Numbered from the stretch's first letter, positions 1-9,142 are shown. The stretch is 64,000 nt of DNA from JAMIFV01 sp035906055 (GCA_035906055.1 JAMIFV010000016.1:16287-80286); one strand, 5' to 3'. Made by a program: numbers and translations. Notes: generated by a model from the letters alone, not told the origin.

Positions 1-1
1 T

Positions 2-2191
2 CCGGCAAGCATCAATGTTGAACTTAACGATATCGAAGCATCGTATAAGCTCAAGACCACCACCGTTAAATTTCGTCTGGAGTCGGAACAGACCGCCTTT
101 GAATATGAGGGCGATATCGGTTTCTCCGACACGCTGAGCATGAGGGGTAAAACAGTATTCCACTCCCCCAACCTTGCGCAGTGGGTCAAGCTTCTGAATG
201 AAAAAGCCGGCGTAACAGTGAAGCTGCCAGCGAATGCCAGGCCCATCCCGGTTAAACTAAGCAGCAATGTGACGACTGAAGGCAAGAACATCCAGTTGCC
301 TGAGATACTCGTGGAAGGTGGCATTTTTAGCGGCAAGCTGGCTGCTATCATCAAGCCGCCTGCGAATATTGAGATCAAGGGTACGCTTGACAGTGTGGAT
401 ATGGACAGCATCGTGGAGAGCGGGCTTTTCGCATCCGGGCAAGCTGTAAAGCAGGATAAGAAGTCCAGCAAAGATGACAGCAGCTCGGTTGCGCTCAACA
501 TGCTCGCGCAGAAGTCTTTCTGGAGTTATATCACCATCGGTGTCAGCGTGAAAGTAGCCGATGTAAGCTATAACAAGCAGAGGATCAAAAAAGGCCTTAT
601 CGAGTTTGACATGGCCGACGGCGACATGGCGATCTCGCAGATATCCGGTTCATTCCCCGGCGAATCCAAGCTGCTCTTCACGGGGCTGGGCAAGGAAAGC
701 TATCAGGGCTTCATGGTCGACGGCCAGCTTGACGGTTCCGGCGAGAATTTCGTGGATCTTATTTCGTTCTTCCGTACCGGTGGCACGACGTCATTGCCCA
801 AGGATTTTAAACGTTTCCGTTTTAAGACCAATATGGTGCTCTCCAGCAAGGAGCTGCGCCTGACGGAACTATCCTCCCGCGTGGAAAACATGGCGTTTGT
901 GGGAGGCGTTATCACCACGTTCGAGGATATCACAAAGGTGCAGGCCGCTATACGCATGGGGGGCGTGGATGTCGACCGCCTGATGCAGTCATGGGGCGTC
1001 AACAAGTTCATCGACAGCCTTTATAACGAGGATATGAATACCGTAAAGGCAGATGATGAACTTTCGCGGTGGCTCAGGACTGCCGACTACGAGCTGGATG
1101 TACGAGTCTCCGCCGAGCAGTTCACGCTGCATGGCAAGCAACAGGAAAAAGGCAAGATCCGTGTGGCCGTCACCAAGAACAGGCTGATGCTTACCGAACT
1201 TGAAGTGCTGTACGACGGCACACAGTTCGGCGGTAAGGCCTCGCTGGATGTGGTAGGCAAGCTGCCCTATGTCGACATGGATATTTCCATGGATACGTTA
1301 GACCTGACCTCGAAAGCCGGGCAGAGGAACTGGGTATTCGATACAAAATCCGGCGGAGCGTCGGAAAAAGGCAAACGCATCTGGTCGCGCGAAGGCATCA
1401 GCTTCAGCTGGATGGATTTTCTTAATGCTACCCTGCATTTCAGGATTGGGCATATCAAGAACGGTGATTTTGAAGTCTCGTCACTGGATATTAAAGCGGC
1501 CATTGAAGACAGGACGCTGAACGTACCTACTCTTTCCGGTAACCTGATGGGCGCGCAGTTCACGGGCAAGGGCTTTATCAAGAACGGGCAAATTCCCACG
1601 CTTTCGCTCACGGGCGATCTTGTGGGCCTGGATGTCAACTACCTGACCGGCTTCATGCCAGCTCTTGCCGGGCTTTCGGGCAGGGTAAACTCGCAGCTTC
1701 GCGTCCATACCAGCGGTATCGACGTCTATACGTGGCTCTACAACGCGCAGGGTACCGTCTTGTTATCGTCAAGGGATGCCACAATCGACGGCTTTAACCT
1801 TCCGGGCATTGTGAATGCGGTAGGCTATGTGCGCACGGTGGCGGACATTCTGGACGCGGTGAAAAGGGCATTCCCCGGCGGCAGCACGGTGTTCGACTCG
1901 ATGGACGGAGAAATGACGCTGAGCAACGGCGTGATGAGAGTGCCGACCAGCGTCCTGAGGAACGACTTTGCCGAAGGCGAGTTCACCGGCCAGATCGACC
2001 TTATAAATTGGAAGATGGTGGGCAATCTCATGCTTGCCATCACCTACCTCGACAGGGTAACGCCGCCGAAAATGGCTATCAGCTATCGCGGCAATCTTGA
2101 CGAGATAGAGAAAGAGCTGGATACGAGCCTTCTTGAGCAGTACGTGGCGAACAAGACCTCGGAAAAACTGTTACAGTCCAACGAACAGTAA
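2..2191 (+). CDS. AsmA family protein, 5'-truncated by the window edge
   Basis: The reading frame is already open at base 2, so the gene begins upstream and 729 C-terminal residues are visible. The protein is rich in short beta-strand-like stretches and lacks catalytic motifs. Near the C-terminus it has the AsmA-like pattern of a long region ending in a LSNGVMRV...GEFTGQIDL block and a PPKMAISYRG block. AsmA-family proteins are inner-membrane-anchored, mostly periplasmic, and affect outer-membrane lipid transport and assembly. The membrane anchor would lie in the missing N-terminus. The next gene follows after a 153-base gap in which I see no gene. The family call is good; the exact subfamily (AsmA, YhdP or TamB-like) is not resolved. 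Confidence 0.7.
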   Translation, partial: PASINVELNDIEASYKLKTTTVKFRLESEQTAFEYEGDIGFSDTLSMRGKTVFHSPNLAQWVKLLNEKAGVTVKLPANARPIPVKLSSNVTTEGKNIQLPEILVEGGIFSGKLAAIIKPPANIEIKGTLDSVDMDSIVESGLFASGQAVKQDKKSSKDDSSSVALNMLAQKSFWSYITIGVSVKVADVSYNKQRIKKGLIEFDMADGDMAISQISGSFPGESKLLFTGLGKESYQGFMVDGQLDGSGENFVDLISFFRTGGTTSLPKDFKRFRFKTNMVLSSKELRLTELSSRVENMAFVGGVITTFEDITKVQAAIRMGGVDVDRLMQSWGVNKFIDSLYNEDMNTVKADDELSRWLRTADYELDVRVSAEQFTLHGKQQEKGKIRVAVTKNRLMLTELEVLYDGTQFGGKASLDVVGKLPYVDMDISMDTLDLTSKAGQRNWVFDTKSGGASEKGKRIWSREGISFSWMDFLNATLHFRIGHIKNGDFEVSSLDIKAAIEDRTLNVPTLSGNLMGAQFTGKGFIKNGQIPTLSLTGDLVGLDVNYLTGFMPALAGLSGRVNSQLRVHTSGIDVYTWLYNAQGTVLLSSRDATIDGFNLPGIVNAVGYVRTVADILDAVKRAFPGGSTVFDSMDGEMTLSNGVMRVPTSVLRNDFAEGEFTGQIDLINWKMVGNLMLAITYLDRVTPPKMAISYRGNLDEIEKELDTSLLEQYVANKTSEKLLQSNEQ

Positions 2192-2344
2192 AAAAAGTCT
2201 GCTGTGCCCGGCTGCAAATCACATTTTCTTGCGCTGCGCTGCGTATGCACCCCTTAAGCCATTGAACATTGGGGGCAGAACTGGTATGGCTCAAAAGCCT
2301 GCCTGTCGGGCTGTCCGTAATGTATTCTACCTTTAGGCCCGCCT

Positions 2345-3610
2345 ATGCTGACCCACACGCGCGATGCAGAAACCAAGCTGGTTGACACCATGAACGGGCT
2401 TGCCGACGAGGCTCCCAGCTGGCGCGGTGTGTATTTCCGTTTTGAGCAACTGCTGGAGCAATACCGCAGCGACTACCAGATACAGATAGCGGTCAACCTG
2501 CTCAACGACCTGCTTACCACCAATCAGGGCGGGGTGTTCGTCTGCTATGACCGCAGCATTATTCTGCTGTGCCGCAATGTGACGCGCAACAAATTGGAAA
2601 AGGCCATATTCCAGTTGCGCTACCTGTTCATGGACGATCCGCTGGCTTATGACGCATCCGGCGATGAGAATCCAAATTTCTGCCGCGTGTATGATCTCGG
2701 CGTGGAATTCGCCGAGCTTTTCCAGTTATGCCGCAAGAAACATTCCCAGAGTGCGCAGGGCGACCACGCGAAAGAAAGCGCCGTGGCGTCCGTGCAGCCG
2801 CAGGGCAGGGAAGAGCCCGTGCACAGCGCGGCAGCGGGGACGAAGCCGCCATCGGGCAAGCTGACGCTTACTCCCACGAAGCTCGCCCATATTGAACATG
2901 ATCTTTACAAGGCCGACCTTAGCCGCGTATTCAGGCGCCAGCCTGTATGTGCTGTTACCATGGACATGAATACGCGCATGGTGTTCGACGAGTATTACAT
3001 CCATATAGCGCATCTGCGACAGATGTTGCATACCGACACGGACCTGCTGGGCAATCGCTGGCTGTTCAAATACCTGACCCAGTTGCTCGACGAACGCATG
3101 CTCGACATGCTGATGCTCACGCCGATGCGTTATTTCGATAAGCCGCTGAGCCTTAATTTCAATATTGAAACGCTGCTGTCGAAAAAATTCATCGAGTTCG
3201 ACTCCACCATCAAGCTTATCATCAAGGTGCCGGTGGTCATTGAGATACAGGTGGGCGATGCTTTCTCCGACCTTGCAGGCTTCATGGCCGCGCGCAATAT
3301 TCTTGAGCGCCTTGGCTACAAGACCTGCCTCGACGGCGTAACCGGCTTCAGCATGATGCAGATAGACCGCGAAAAACTGGGGGTAGACCTTATCAAACTG
3401 CAATGGAATGCAGATCTGGAAGGGGATGCGAATAAAGTGGAGAACCGCCCCCTGAAGCGCGCCGTGGAGATTGCCGGAAGCGGGCGTGTTATACTCTGCC
3501 GCTGCGACACGAGGCAGGCAGTCAGCTATGGACAGGCCATGGGAATAAATTTATTTCAGGGCAGGTACATAGACCGGTTGGTTAATCCGAATCAGAAAGT
3601 AGAAAATTGA
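2345..3610 (+). CDS. Degenerate EAL-domain-like protein
   Basis: This is a 421-residue protein of unknown function. Residues 1-130 are helical with no recognised domain. Residues about 133-175 form a polar, low-complexity linker. Residues about 185-421 resemble an EAL (cyclic-di-GMP phosphodiesterase) fold: LSLNFNIETLLSKKF, VVIEIQVGDAFSD, ARNILERLGYKTCLDGV, and a C-terminal GINLFQGRYID that matches the usual GI..QGY ending. The acidic EAL signature and most metal ligands are not recognisable, so catalysis is unlikely and a binding or scaffold role is an inference. Its stop codon overlaps the start of the prepilin-peptidase-like gene (TGATG), which suggests translational coupling. Confidence 0.6.
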   Translation: MLTHTRDAETKLVDTMNGLADEAPSWRGVYFRFEQLLEQYRSDYQIQIAVNLLNDLLTTNQGGVFVCYDRSIILLCRNVTRNKLEKAIFQLRYLFMDDPLAYDASGDENPNFCRVYDLGVEFAELFQLCRKKHSQSAQGDHAKESAVASVQPQGREEPVHSAAAGTKPPSGKLTLTPTKLAHIEHDLYKADLSRVFRRQPVCAVTMDMNTRMVFDEYYIHIAHLRQMLHTDTDLLGNRWLFKYLTQLLDERMLDMLMLTPMRYFDKPLSLNFNIETLLSKKFIEFDSTIKLIIKVPVVIEIQVGDAFSDLAGFMAARNILERLGYKTCLDGVTGFSMMQIDREKLGVDLIKLQWNADLEGDANKVENRPLKRAVEIAGSGRVILCRCDTRQAVSYGQAMGINLFQGRYIDRLVNPNQKVEN

Positions 3611-4323
3611 TGGAATGGGCGAGTACGTTACAGGGGATCATCATTTCCGGCTTCATGGGGCTTGTTGCGGGCAACTTTGCCACCAGCCCCATTTTCCGCC
3701 TGCCGCGCAAAGAGTCGTTGTTTGGCCGCGACCCCTATTGCGGCGATTGCAACGCCATGCTGCAGCCCAGGGATCTTTTCCCGGTGCTGTCATGGCTTTC
3801 CACCAAAGGTAAATGCCGCTATTGCGGCGCGCCGGTGCCGGGCGCTTATACCTTCGCGGAGGCAGTAATCGCGGTATTGTTCGTGGTGTTCTTCCTGCAG
3901 CATGGTTTTTCGGAAACCTTCATGCTGCTTTCCTTCAGCAGCGCCACGCTGATAGCGCTGGCGATGATGCTCTATATTGATAACTATTTTTCTGACCGGA
4001 CGTTCGGCCTTGTGCTGGCGCTGGGGGCGGTATACCGGACGCTGACGGAGGCCACCATCTATGGCTTTGCCGGGGGCGTGTTCGCAGGCCTCATGCTGGG
4101 TGGGGCCATATGGAAACTCTCCAAAAAACCCATGGCGCGCGACTTCGGCGCTTTCCCGCCTTATATTAAGCTGCTGATAGCGTGCGCAGGGCTGCTGACC
4201 TTTCCGAAGTTCCTGGCCATCATGCCGATATGCGCCTTTGCGGCGCTGGTAAGGGATCAGAAAAAATGGCTGCCGGAATATGCCATTATCGGCAGCACCA
4301 TTGCCGTGCTGCTTGCAGCTTAA
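3610..4323 (+). CDS. Prepilin peptidase (A24 type) with degenerate second active-site motif
   Basis: The 237-residue protein is polytopic with about 6-8 membrane segments. Its N-terminal cytoplasmic loop carries two cysteine pairs (CGDC and CRYC) spaced as in PilD/GspO leader peptidases, and the loop continues PRDLFPVLSWL. These enzymes cleave and often N-methylate type IV prepilins or pseudopilins using two aspartates. The first is visible in MLYIDNYFSD. The second normally lies in GxGDxKLL, but the aligned stretch reads AFPPYIKLL, so the Asp appears replaced by Tyr. An alternative Asp lies nearby in MARDFG. ATG at 3610 was preferred to the TTG at 3607 because it gives a TGATG overlap with the upstream gene. 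No pilin gene is in the window. Confidence 0.7.
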   Translation: MEWASTLQGIIISGFMGLVAGNFATSPIFRLPRKESLFGRDPYCGDCNAMLQPRDLFPVLSWLSTKGKCRYCGAPVPGAYTFAEAVIAVLFVVFFLQHGFSETFMLLSFSSATLIALAMMLYIDNYFSDRTFGLVLALGAVYRTLTEATIYGFAGGVFAGLMLGGAIWKLSKKPMARDFGAFPPYIKLLIACAGLLTFPKFLAIMPICAFAALVRDQKKWLPEYAIIGSTIAVLLAA

Positions 4324-4356
4324 ATAGTTCAGGGAAAATGCTTTCTCCGTGAAGAG

Positions 4357-5106
4357 TCATTCACACGTCACGACAAGCGTATAGTTGTCTTCCGCGTTGC
4401 CCAGCGTCACCGTGTTATGGCCAATTGCCAGTGGCGCGATGTAAAGCCCATAACCACGCCCGATGATCGTATCGTTTACCTTGGTGCCGAAGCGGCTGCC
4501 GAGGTCCACTATTACCAGTGCGCCGTCTTCTATCGCTATCTCGCAGTGCTGACGTGATACCCTTAAGGGAGAGGGCTGCGCTGCGATGGACAGATGCACC
4601 ATGTCGCGTTTGTTAGCTTCGCCGCCCTCCGGGTAACCGCCAATGCGGTAAGGCAGGTTGGCAAGGGGCACGCTCACCGGCTTGAATATGTCTTTTATGC
4701 GGTCGCCATGCGGGGCGATCCTGATGGATTTAATGCTGGTGTTGATAGCCATTTCCGCCTTGGGTTTGGACTTCACCTTACCCAGTTTCATGCGTTCACC
4801 CATCATGGTGAACAAAGCCTGCATGGACTGCGGCGCCTTATCGATAACGGCTTTGAATTCTTCCGGCGTAATGGCAACGATCGTGCAGGCTTCCAGCGCC
4901 CTGGCGGAATAAGGGCGAAGCGCAAGCGCATCAAAGATTGCCAGTTCACCGAATACTTCGTTCTCATTTACGGTGCGGATGGTGCTGGTCTGCCCACGGT
5001 CAGTCTGGTAAAGCTGCACTTTACCCGCAATAAGGCAGTAAGCGGTATCAGGAGTATCGCCTTCCTGAAAAATCACAGCGTCTTTCTCAACGGTCTTCTG
5101 TGTCAT
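4357..5106 (-). CDS. Cyclic-nucleotide-binding (CRP-like) and FHA domain protein
   Basis: Two regulatory modules make up 249 residues. Residues about 5-120 form a cNMP-binding fold (IFQEGDTPDTAYCLIAGKV, then NEVFGELAIFDALALRPYSARAL, the phosphate-binding cassette-like loop). Residues about 150-245 form an FHA domain with the phosphothreonine-binding signatures SRQHCEI and DLGSRFGTKVN. There is no helix-turn-helix, so it is unlikely to bind DNA. It probably links a nucleotide or small-molecule signal to recognition of a phosphorylated protein partner (inference). It starts 9 bases after the glmS stop on the same strand, so the two are probably co-transcribed. Confidence 0.8.
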   Translation of the reverse strand: MTQKTVEKDAVIFQEGDTPDTAYCLIAGKVQLYQTDRGQTSTIRTVNENEVFGELAIFDALALRPYSARALEACTIVAITPEEFKAVIDKAPQSMQALFTMMGERMKLGKVKSKPKAEMAINTSIKSIRIAPHGDRIKDIFKPVSVPLANLPYRIGGYPEGGEANKRDMVHLSIAAQPSPLRVSRQHCEIAIEDGALVIVDLGSRFGTKVNDTIIGRGYGLYIAPLAIGHNTVTLGNAEDNYTLVVTCE

Positions 5107-5115
5107 GTGAAATGC

Positions 5116-6945
5116 TTATTCTACTGTGACTGATTTTGCAAGATTTCTTGGCTGGTCGACGTCCGTTCCCTTGAGCACTGCCACCTGATACGCGATGAGC
5201 TGGATGGGCAGCGCATAGAGCAGCGGTGAGGAAAAGCTGTCGGTCGCAGGCATCTCAATGGAACAGGCGGTACTGGTGCCAAACTCGCGGCATCCCGCGG
5301 CGTCGCTGATGAGGATGATTTTGGCGCTGCGCGCGATCGCTTCCTGGATGTTGGAGGCGGTTTTCTCGAACTGCGTGCGGTCGCTGGTGGGGGCGATGGC
5401 AACCACGGGCACGTTTTCGTCCAGCAGCGCGATAGGGCCGTGTTTCAGTTCGCCTGCCGCATAGCCTTCGGCGTGGATATAGGATATCTCTTTTAGCTTC
5501 AGGGCGCCTTCCATGGCGATGATGTTGCTGGTGCCACGACCAATATAAAGTATGTCGCGCGCTTCGAACAGTATCGCGGAGGCGGCAGTTGCCAGTTCAG
5601 GGTTGTGCAGTATCTCCACCATGCGCGAGGGCACTTCGGCAAGAGCCTGCTGCAATGAGCGGCATTGGTCAGCCGAACGCGTGCCTTTGGCTCTGGCAAG
5701 ACCGATGGCAAGGCAGGCAAGCGTGGCAAGCTGCGTGGTGAAGCCCTTGGTGGACGCAACGCCTATCTCAGGGCCTGCGTGGGTCTGCATCACCACGTCC
5801 GCTTCGTTTGCCATGGTGCTTTCCGGTACGTTCACCACCGCGAGGCAGGTGTGTCCCGCCTGCCTCATGGTACGCATGGCGGCCAGCGTGTCCGCTGTTT
5901 CACCAGACTGCGAGATGAAGATGGCAAGCGTGTTCTTTGGCAGCGGGGTAGGGTGGTAGCGGTTTTCCGACGCGATATCCACATAAACCGGTACGTTCAC
6001 CAGCTCCTGCATCCAGTAGCGCGCCACCTGCGCGGAGTAGTAGGACGTGCCGCAGGCGACAATGGAGATGGCCTGAATGTCATTAAGTCTGATGGGGAAT
6101 GCGGGCAGCCTCACGTCGCCTTCGGCAATGTTGCACAGGCTTTGCACGATCTGGCCTATGACGGTGGGCTGCTCATGAATTTCTTTCAGCATGTAGTGGC
6201 GGAAGCCTTCCTTGCCGATGGCTTCGTTGGTGAGTGACGATATTTTTACTGCGCGCTCCACGCTCTGGCCGTTCTGGTCAAGGAAGCGGATGGTGCCCGG
6301 CGTAAGCACGGCGATATCGCCGTCTTCAAGGTAGCTGATGCGCGAGGTATAGGTGGAAAGGGCGATGGCGTCGGAACCGATATAGCATTCATCCTTGCCA
6401 TAGCCCACTGCCAGCGGCGAACCTTTGCGCGCCGCAATGAGCAGTTCAGGGTGCTGGGCGAACACGATGCCGATCGCGAATGCGCCGTGCAGTTCCTTCA
6501 CGGTCTTGATGACGGCCTGCTCTGGTGTGTCGCCGCTGGCCAGCGCCTGGTCGATAAGATGTACGATCACTTCCGTGTCGGTTTCGGACGTGAAAGTTAC
6601 GCCCTTGCCGGTCAGCGCGGATTTGATCTCGCGGTAATTCTCGATAATGCCGTTATGCACCACGGCCACGCGTTGGGTGGCGTGGGGATGGGCATTTACT
6701 TCCGACGGTTTTCCATGGGTGGCCCAGCGCGTATGGCCGATGCCGGTGTGACCCTGCAGCGGATTTTTGGCGTGCAGTTGCTCTAATGCACCAAGCTTGC
6801 CTTCAGCGCGCAGGCGCGAGATGGCGCTGTCTTCGATAACAGCAATGCCAGCCGAGTCATAGCCACGATATTCCAGACGCTTAAGTCCGTCAATTAAACG
6901 CGCGGCTACACTGCTCTTGCCAAGGATGCCAACAATTCCACACAT
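5116..6945 (-). CDS. glmS: Glutamine--fructose-6-phosphate aminotransferase (isomerizing)
   Basis: GlmS makes glucosamine-6-phosphate from fructose-6-phosphate and glutamine, the entry step to UDP-GlcNAc for peptidoglycan and lipid A. The 609-residue length is typical. Residue 2 is the N-terminal nucleophile cysteine (MCGIVGILG). The glutaminase domain covers about 1-240 with GHTRWATHG and HNGIIENY. Two SIS domains follow, with CGTSYYSAQ, SQSGETADT and HGPIALL, and the protein ends KSVTVE as the family does. No glmS ribozyme is evident upstream, as expected outside Firmicutes. The CNB-FHA gene lies immediately downstream. Confidence 0.97.
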   Translation of the reverse strand: MCGIVGILGKSSVAARLIDGLKRLEYRGYDSAGIAVIEDSAISRLRAEGKLGALEQLHAKNPLQGHTGIGHTRWATHGKPSEVNAHPHATQRVAVVHNGIIENYREIKSALTGKGVTFTSETDTEVIVHLIDQALASGDTPEQAVIKTVKELHGAFAIGIVFAQHPELLIAARKGSPLAVGYGKDECYIGSDAIALSTYTSRISYLEDGDIAVLTPGTIRFLDQNGQSVERAVKISSLTNEAIGKEGFRHYMLKEIHEQPTVIGQIVQSLCNIAEGDVRLPAFPIRLNDIQAISIVACGTSYYSAQVARYWMQELVNVPVYVDIASENRYHPTPLPKNTLAIFISQSGETADTLAAMRTMRQAGHTCLAVVNVPESTMANEADVVMQTHAGPEIGVASTKGFTTQLATLACLAIGLARAKGTRSADQCRSLQQALAEVPSRMVEILHNPELATAASAILFEARDILYIGRGTSNIIAMEGALKLKEISYIHAEGYAAGELKHGPIALLDENVPVVAIAPTSDRTQFEKTASNIQEAIARSAKIILISDAAGCREFGTSTACSIEMPATDSFSSPLLYALPIQLIAYQVAVLKGTDVDQPRNLAKSVTVE

Positions 6946-7186
6946 GAAGAACGCTCACTGAAAGGGGTGTAAAGGGGACAACACGTAACAGAAAATAGCG
7001 CAGGGTATAAGGTTTTACTTGAAATAATTCCAGTCAATATTTAAACTGTGGATAGAAGTTGCAACATATTGAATTATAAAAATAAAAAATATTACGTTTT
7101 CGGAATCATCCGTAAACGTAACGAAAATAAGAAATCTGCGGTTGAAAAACCAGCAGCAAACAAACAAGGCTACGGGATGGGTATTT
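6946..7186. promoter_or_regulatory. Divergent AT-rich intergenic region with a 30-bp dyad
   Basis: This 241-base gap separates the divergent glmS and GNAT genes. From about 7015 it becomes strongly AT-rich. At 7092-7121 there is an inverted repeat, TTACGTTTTCGGA, a 4-base loop, then TCCGTAAACGTAA (13-base arms, one mismatch). Read on the minus strand it is followed by T-rich sequence, so it could be a terminator-like hairpin insulating glmS. Read as DNA it could be an operator for the GNAT gene. No experimental basis exists for either. Confidence 0.5.
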
Positions 7187-7954
7187 ATGTTGGACTTAAG
7201 CGAAACGGTGCCATCTACGGTGGTGCCACAGCACATACTTGTTAAAGCAATCAGGGAAGTCCCTACTTCCGTTTTCGATGCACAGAACGAAGAAGAAGTC
7301 CTCGCACTAAGGCACAGGCACAAGCGCCAGAACCGGCAGGCGCTCACCTTTGAATTTTCGCGTGACCCCGCGCTTCTGCATCAGTATTTTCGCCTGTATG
7401 AGTCGGAATGCCGCGTGGTGGATGTGCCCCAGTTCTGCAATGCGGAAGAAGAATATAACCGCAAAGGGCATATCATTGTTGTGCGCAAGGGCAATCAGTG
7501 TATTGGCGGCGCACGAATCTCAGTGCGTTCCCCGCGCAATCCCGCGCCACTACCTCTGGAAATCGGCAATTTCAGGCTTGATAGCTTGTTTCCTGAACTC
7601 TGCGCAAAAGAGATGCATTATGCCGAGCTTTCCAGGCTGGTGCTGCTTCCGGAATTCCGCACCGGCGACATAACCCGTGAACTGTTCTATCACTTTTACC
7701 GCAAATCGCTGGCGATCGGCATTCATATGATGTTTGCCGCCGCCCCGCTTTCCAACGCGCGCATGTATCGTGTTAACTGCAAAGCGGTAGGGCTGCGGCA
7801 AACCACTATACATACCGAAATTGACCTGCCGCCTTATCCGGGCTTTGAAGATGTGAAGGATTATCTGATCAGTGCGGTCATTGAGCAGAATGCAGTTGGG
7901 GACAATTTTGGATACTCGCCTGCGTTTGATGCTCTGGAGAGTATGGAAGCCTGA
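7187..7954 (+). CDS. GNAT-fold acyltransferase, autoinducer-synthase / N-acyl amino acid synthase-like
   Basis: The 255-residue protein resembles the acyl-homoserine-lactone synthase and FeeM-type N-acyl amino acid synthase branch of the GNAT superfamily. Visible are FRLYESECRVVDVPQFCNAEEEYN, then HIIVVRKGNQCIGGARI (the typical core strand after an N-terminal helix), EMHYAELSRLVLLPEFR (which matches the E-x-SR segment) and SNARMYRVNCKAVGL. Such enzymes couple an acyl chain from acyl-ACP to an amino-acid-like acceptor. A fatty acid desaturase follows 39 bases downstream, which fits lipid-signal or acyl-amino-acid synthesis (inference). ATG 7187 was chosen over TTG 7142 because the intervening sequence looks untranslated and a purine-rich gggatgg precedes 7187. 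Confidence 0.6.
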   Translation: MLDLSETVPSTVVPQHILVKAIREVPTSVFDAQNEEEVLALRHRHKRQNRQALTFEFSRDPALLHQYFRLYESECRVVDVPQFCNAEEEYNRKGHIIVVRKGNQCIGGARISVRSPRNPAPLPLEIGNFRLDSLFPELCAKEMHYAELSRLVLLPEFRTGDITRELFYHFYRKSLAIGIHMMFAAAPLSNARMYRVNCKAVGLRQTTIHTEIDLPPYPGFEDVKDYLISAVIEQNAVGDNFGYSPAFDALESMEA

Positions 7955-7993
7955 TTTCTGGTTGGCATCTCAACATGTGATACAGAGGCCGTT

Positions 7994-8998
7994 TTGAACA
8001 CTTCAGTCGCTAAAGCCCCTCAAACAACCGGTAACGGCAGCACAGATGCTCCAATAGGAAAATGTGAAGCCGATATCGCCTCCAAATTACTTTCAAAGGA
8101 AGAGATAAAATATTTTTCTCAGCTCAATGGCTGGAGATTTGCAGGCGCAGTGGCGCTTGAAGCAGTAACGCTTGCGCTTACAGTCTGGGTCTGCGAGGCT
8201 TACTGGAGCTTTCCGCTGTATGTCCTCGCGGTTATCATTATCGGTTCACGCCTGCATGCGTTGGCTATCCTCATGCATGACGCTGCGCATTTCCGTGCTT
8301 GCAGGAACCGCAAGGTGAATGACATTGTAGGAGAACTGCTTGCCTGGCCGGTTACCATGACGATGCAGGGATACCGCAACAGCCACTATTCGCATCACCG
8401 CGAACTCAACACCGAGAAGGATCTCGAATGGCTGAGGAAGATGGGGCAGGATGAGTTTAAATTTCCCAAGACCGGACTTGAGATTATCTGTGTGCTGGTT
8501 CAGTTCGCCACCGGCATCAAGGCCTATCAGGAATTGCGCGATGTACGAAAAGTGGAGGGGGCTGTTTATGTTTCCCCACGCCTGAAAAGAGTGCGCATGG
8601 CATGTTTTGCCGCATTGGTGGCGGCATCCGTCTATTTCACGTTCTGGAAAGGGCTGCTGCTCTATTGGGTGGTTCCGTTGTTCACCTCGTTGCTTTTTTT
8701 CGCTTATGTGCGCAGCGTCGCGGATCATTTCTGCATCGAATATTCCCACCCCCTCAACCAGACGCGCACAGTGGTAGGGCCGTTCTGGGAAATGCACCTC
8801 TTCGCGCCGCATGGCATCAATTATCATATTGAGCATCATATTTTCCCCGGTGTTCCCTGCCACCGTCTTGCAGAACTGCACCGCCACCTTATGACCAAGG
8901 AGACTTATGTACGTCATGCCCATGTGACAAGGGGGTACGGTAAGTTACTGAAAGAATGTATGATTTCATCTTTGAGGGGTAATGCTCAGGCACTGTAG
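7994..8998 (+). CDS. Membrane fatty acid desaturase family protein
   Basis: This 334-residue integral membrane di-iron enzyme has the three histidine boxes of the family: HDAAH near residue 95, HYSHHRE near 135, and HIEHHIFPGVPCHRL near 278. Hydrophobic segments lie around 50-90 and 195-245. Members introduce double bonds or hydroxyl groups into acyl chains or related lipids. The start is a TTG at 7994 with only a weak aggcc upstream; the gene follows the GNAT acyltransferase closely, so it may be translated from the same mRNA. The acyl substrate cannot be predicted from the sequence. Confidence 0.8.
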   Translation: MNTSVAKAPQTTGNGSTDAPIGKCEADIASKLLSKEEIKYFSQLNGWRFAGAVALEAVTLALTVWVCEAYWSFPLYVLAVIIIGSRLHALAILMHDAAHFRACRNRKVNDIVGELLAWPVTMTMQGYRNSHYSHHRELNTEKDLEWLRKMGQDEFKFPKTGLEIICVLVQFATGIKAYQELRDVRKVEGAVYVSPRLKRVRMACFAALVAASVYFTFWKGLLLYWVVPLFTSLLFFAYVRSVADHFCIEYSHPLNQTRTVVGPFWEMHLFAPHGINYHIEHHIFPGVPCHRLAELHRHLMTKETYVRHAHVTRGYGKLLKECMISSLRGNAQAL

Positions 8999-9060
8999 TA
9001 TTTTTGCCTCAATCCCGTTTTGATATAGCCTGAAACGTAGTCAAGCTCCTATTGAAACCA

Positions 9061-9134
9061 TTCCTTAGGTATTAATTAAGTCTTCCTTAGATATTTAGGA
9101 CTACTCGTTAACCATCGTGCAAAACATACGATGG
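9061..9134 (+). promoter_or_regulatory. Tandem direct repeats and hairpin upstream of the TonB receptor
   Basis: Two near-identical 13-base direct repeats, TTCCTTAGGTATT (9061) and TTCCTTAGATATT (9083), are spaced 22 bases apart, two helical turns. That is the usual geometry for tandem binding by a response regulator or activator. Just before the start codon a stem CCATCGT (9112-9118) pairs with ACGATGG (9128-9134) and partly covers the region next to the ribosome-binding site. Confidence 0.4.
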
Positions 9135-9142
9135 AGACAGTT

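Noticed and set aside
6946..7014. glmS ribozyme
   Set aside because: No ribozyme core is visible upstream of glmS, and the class is known mainly from Firmicutes.
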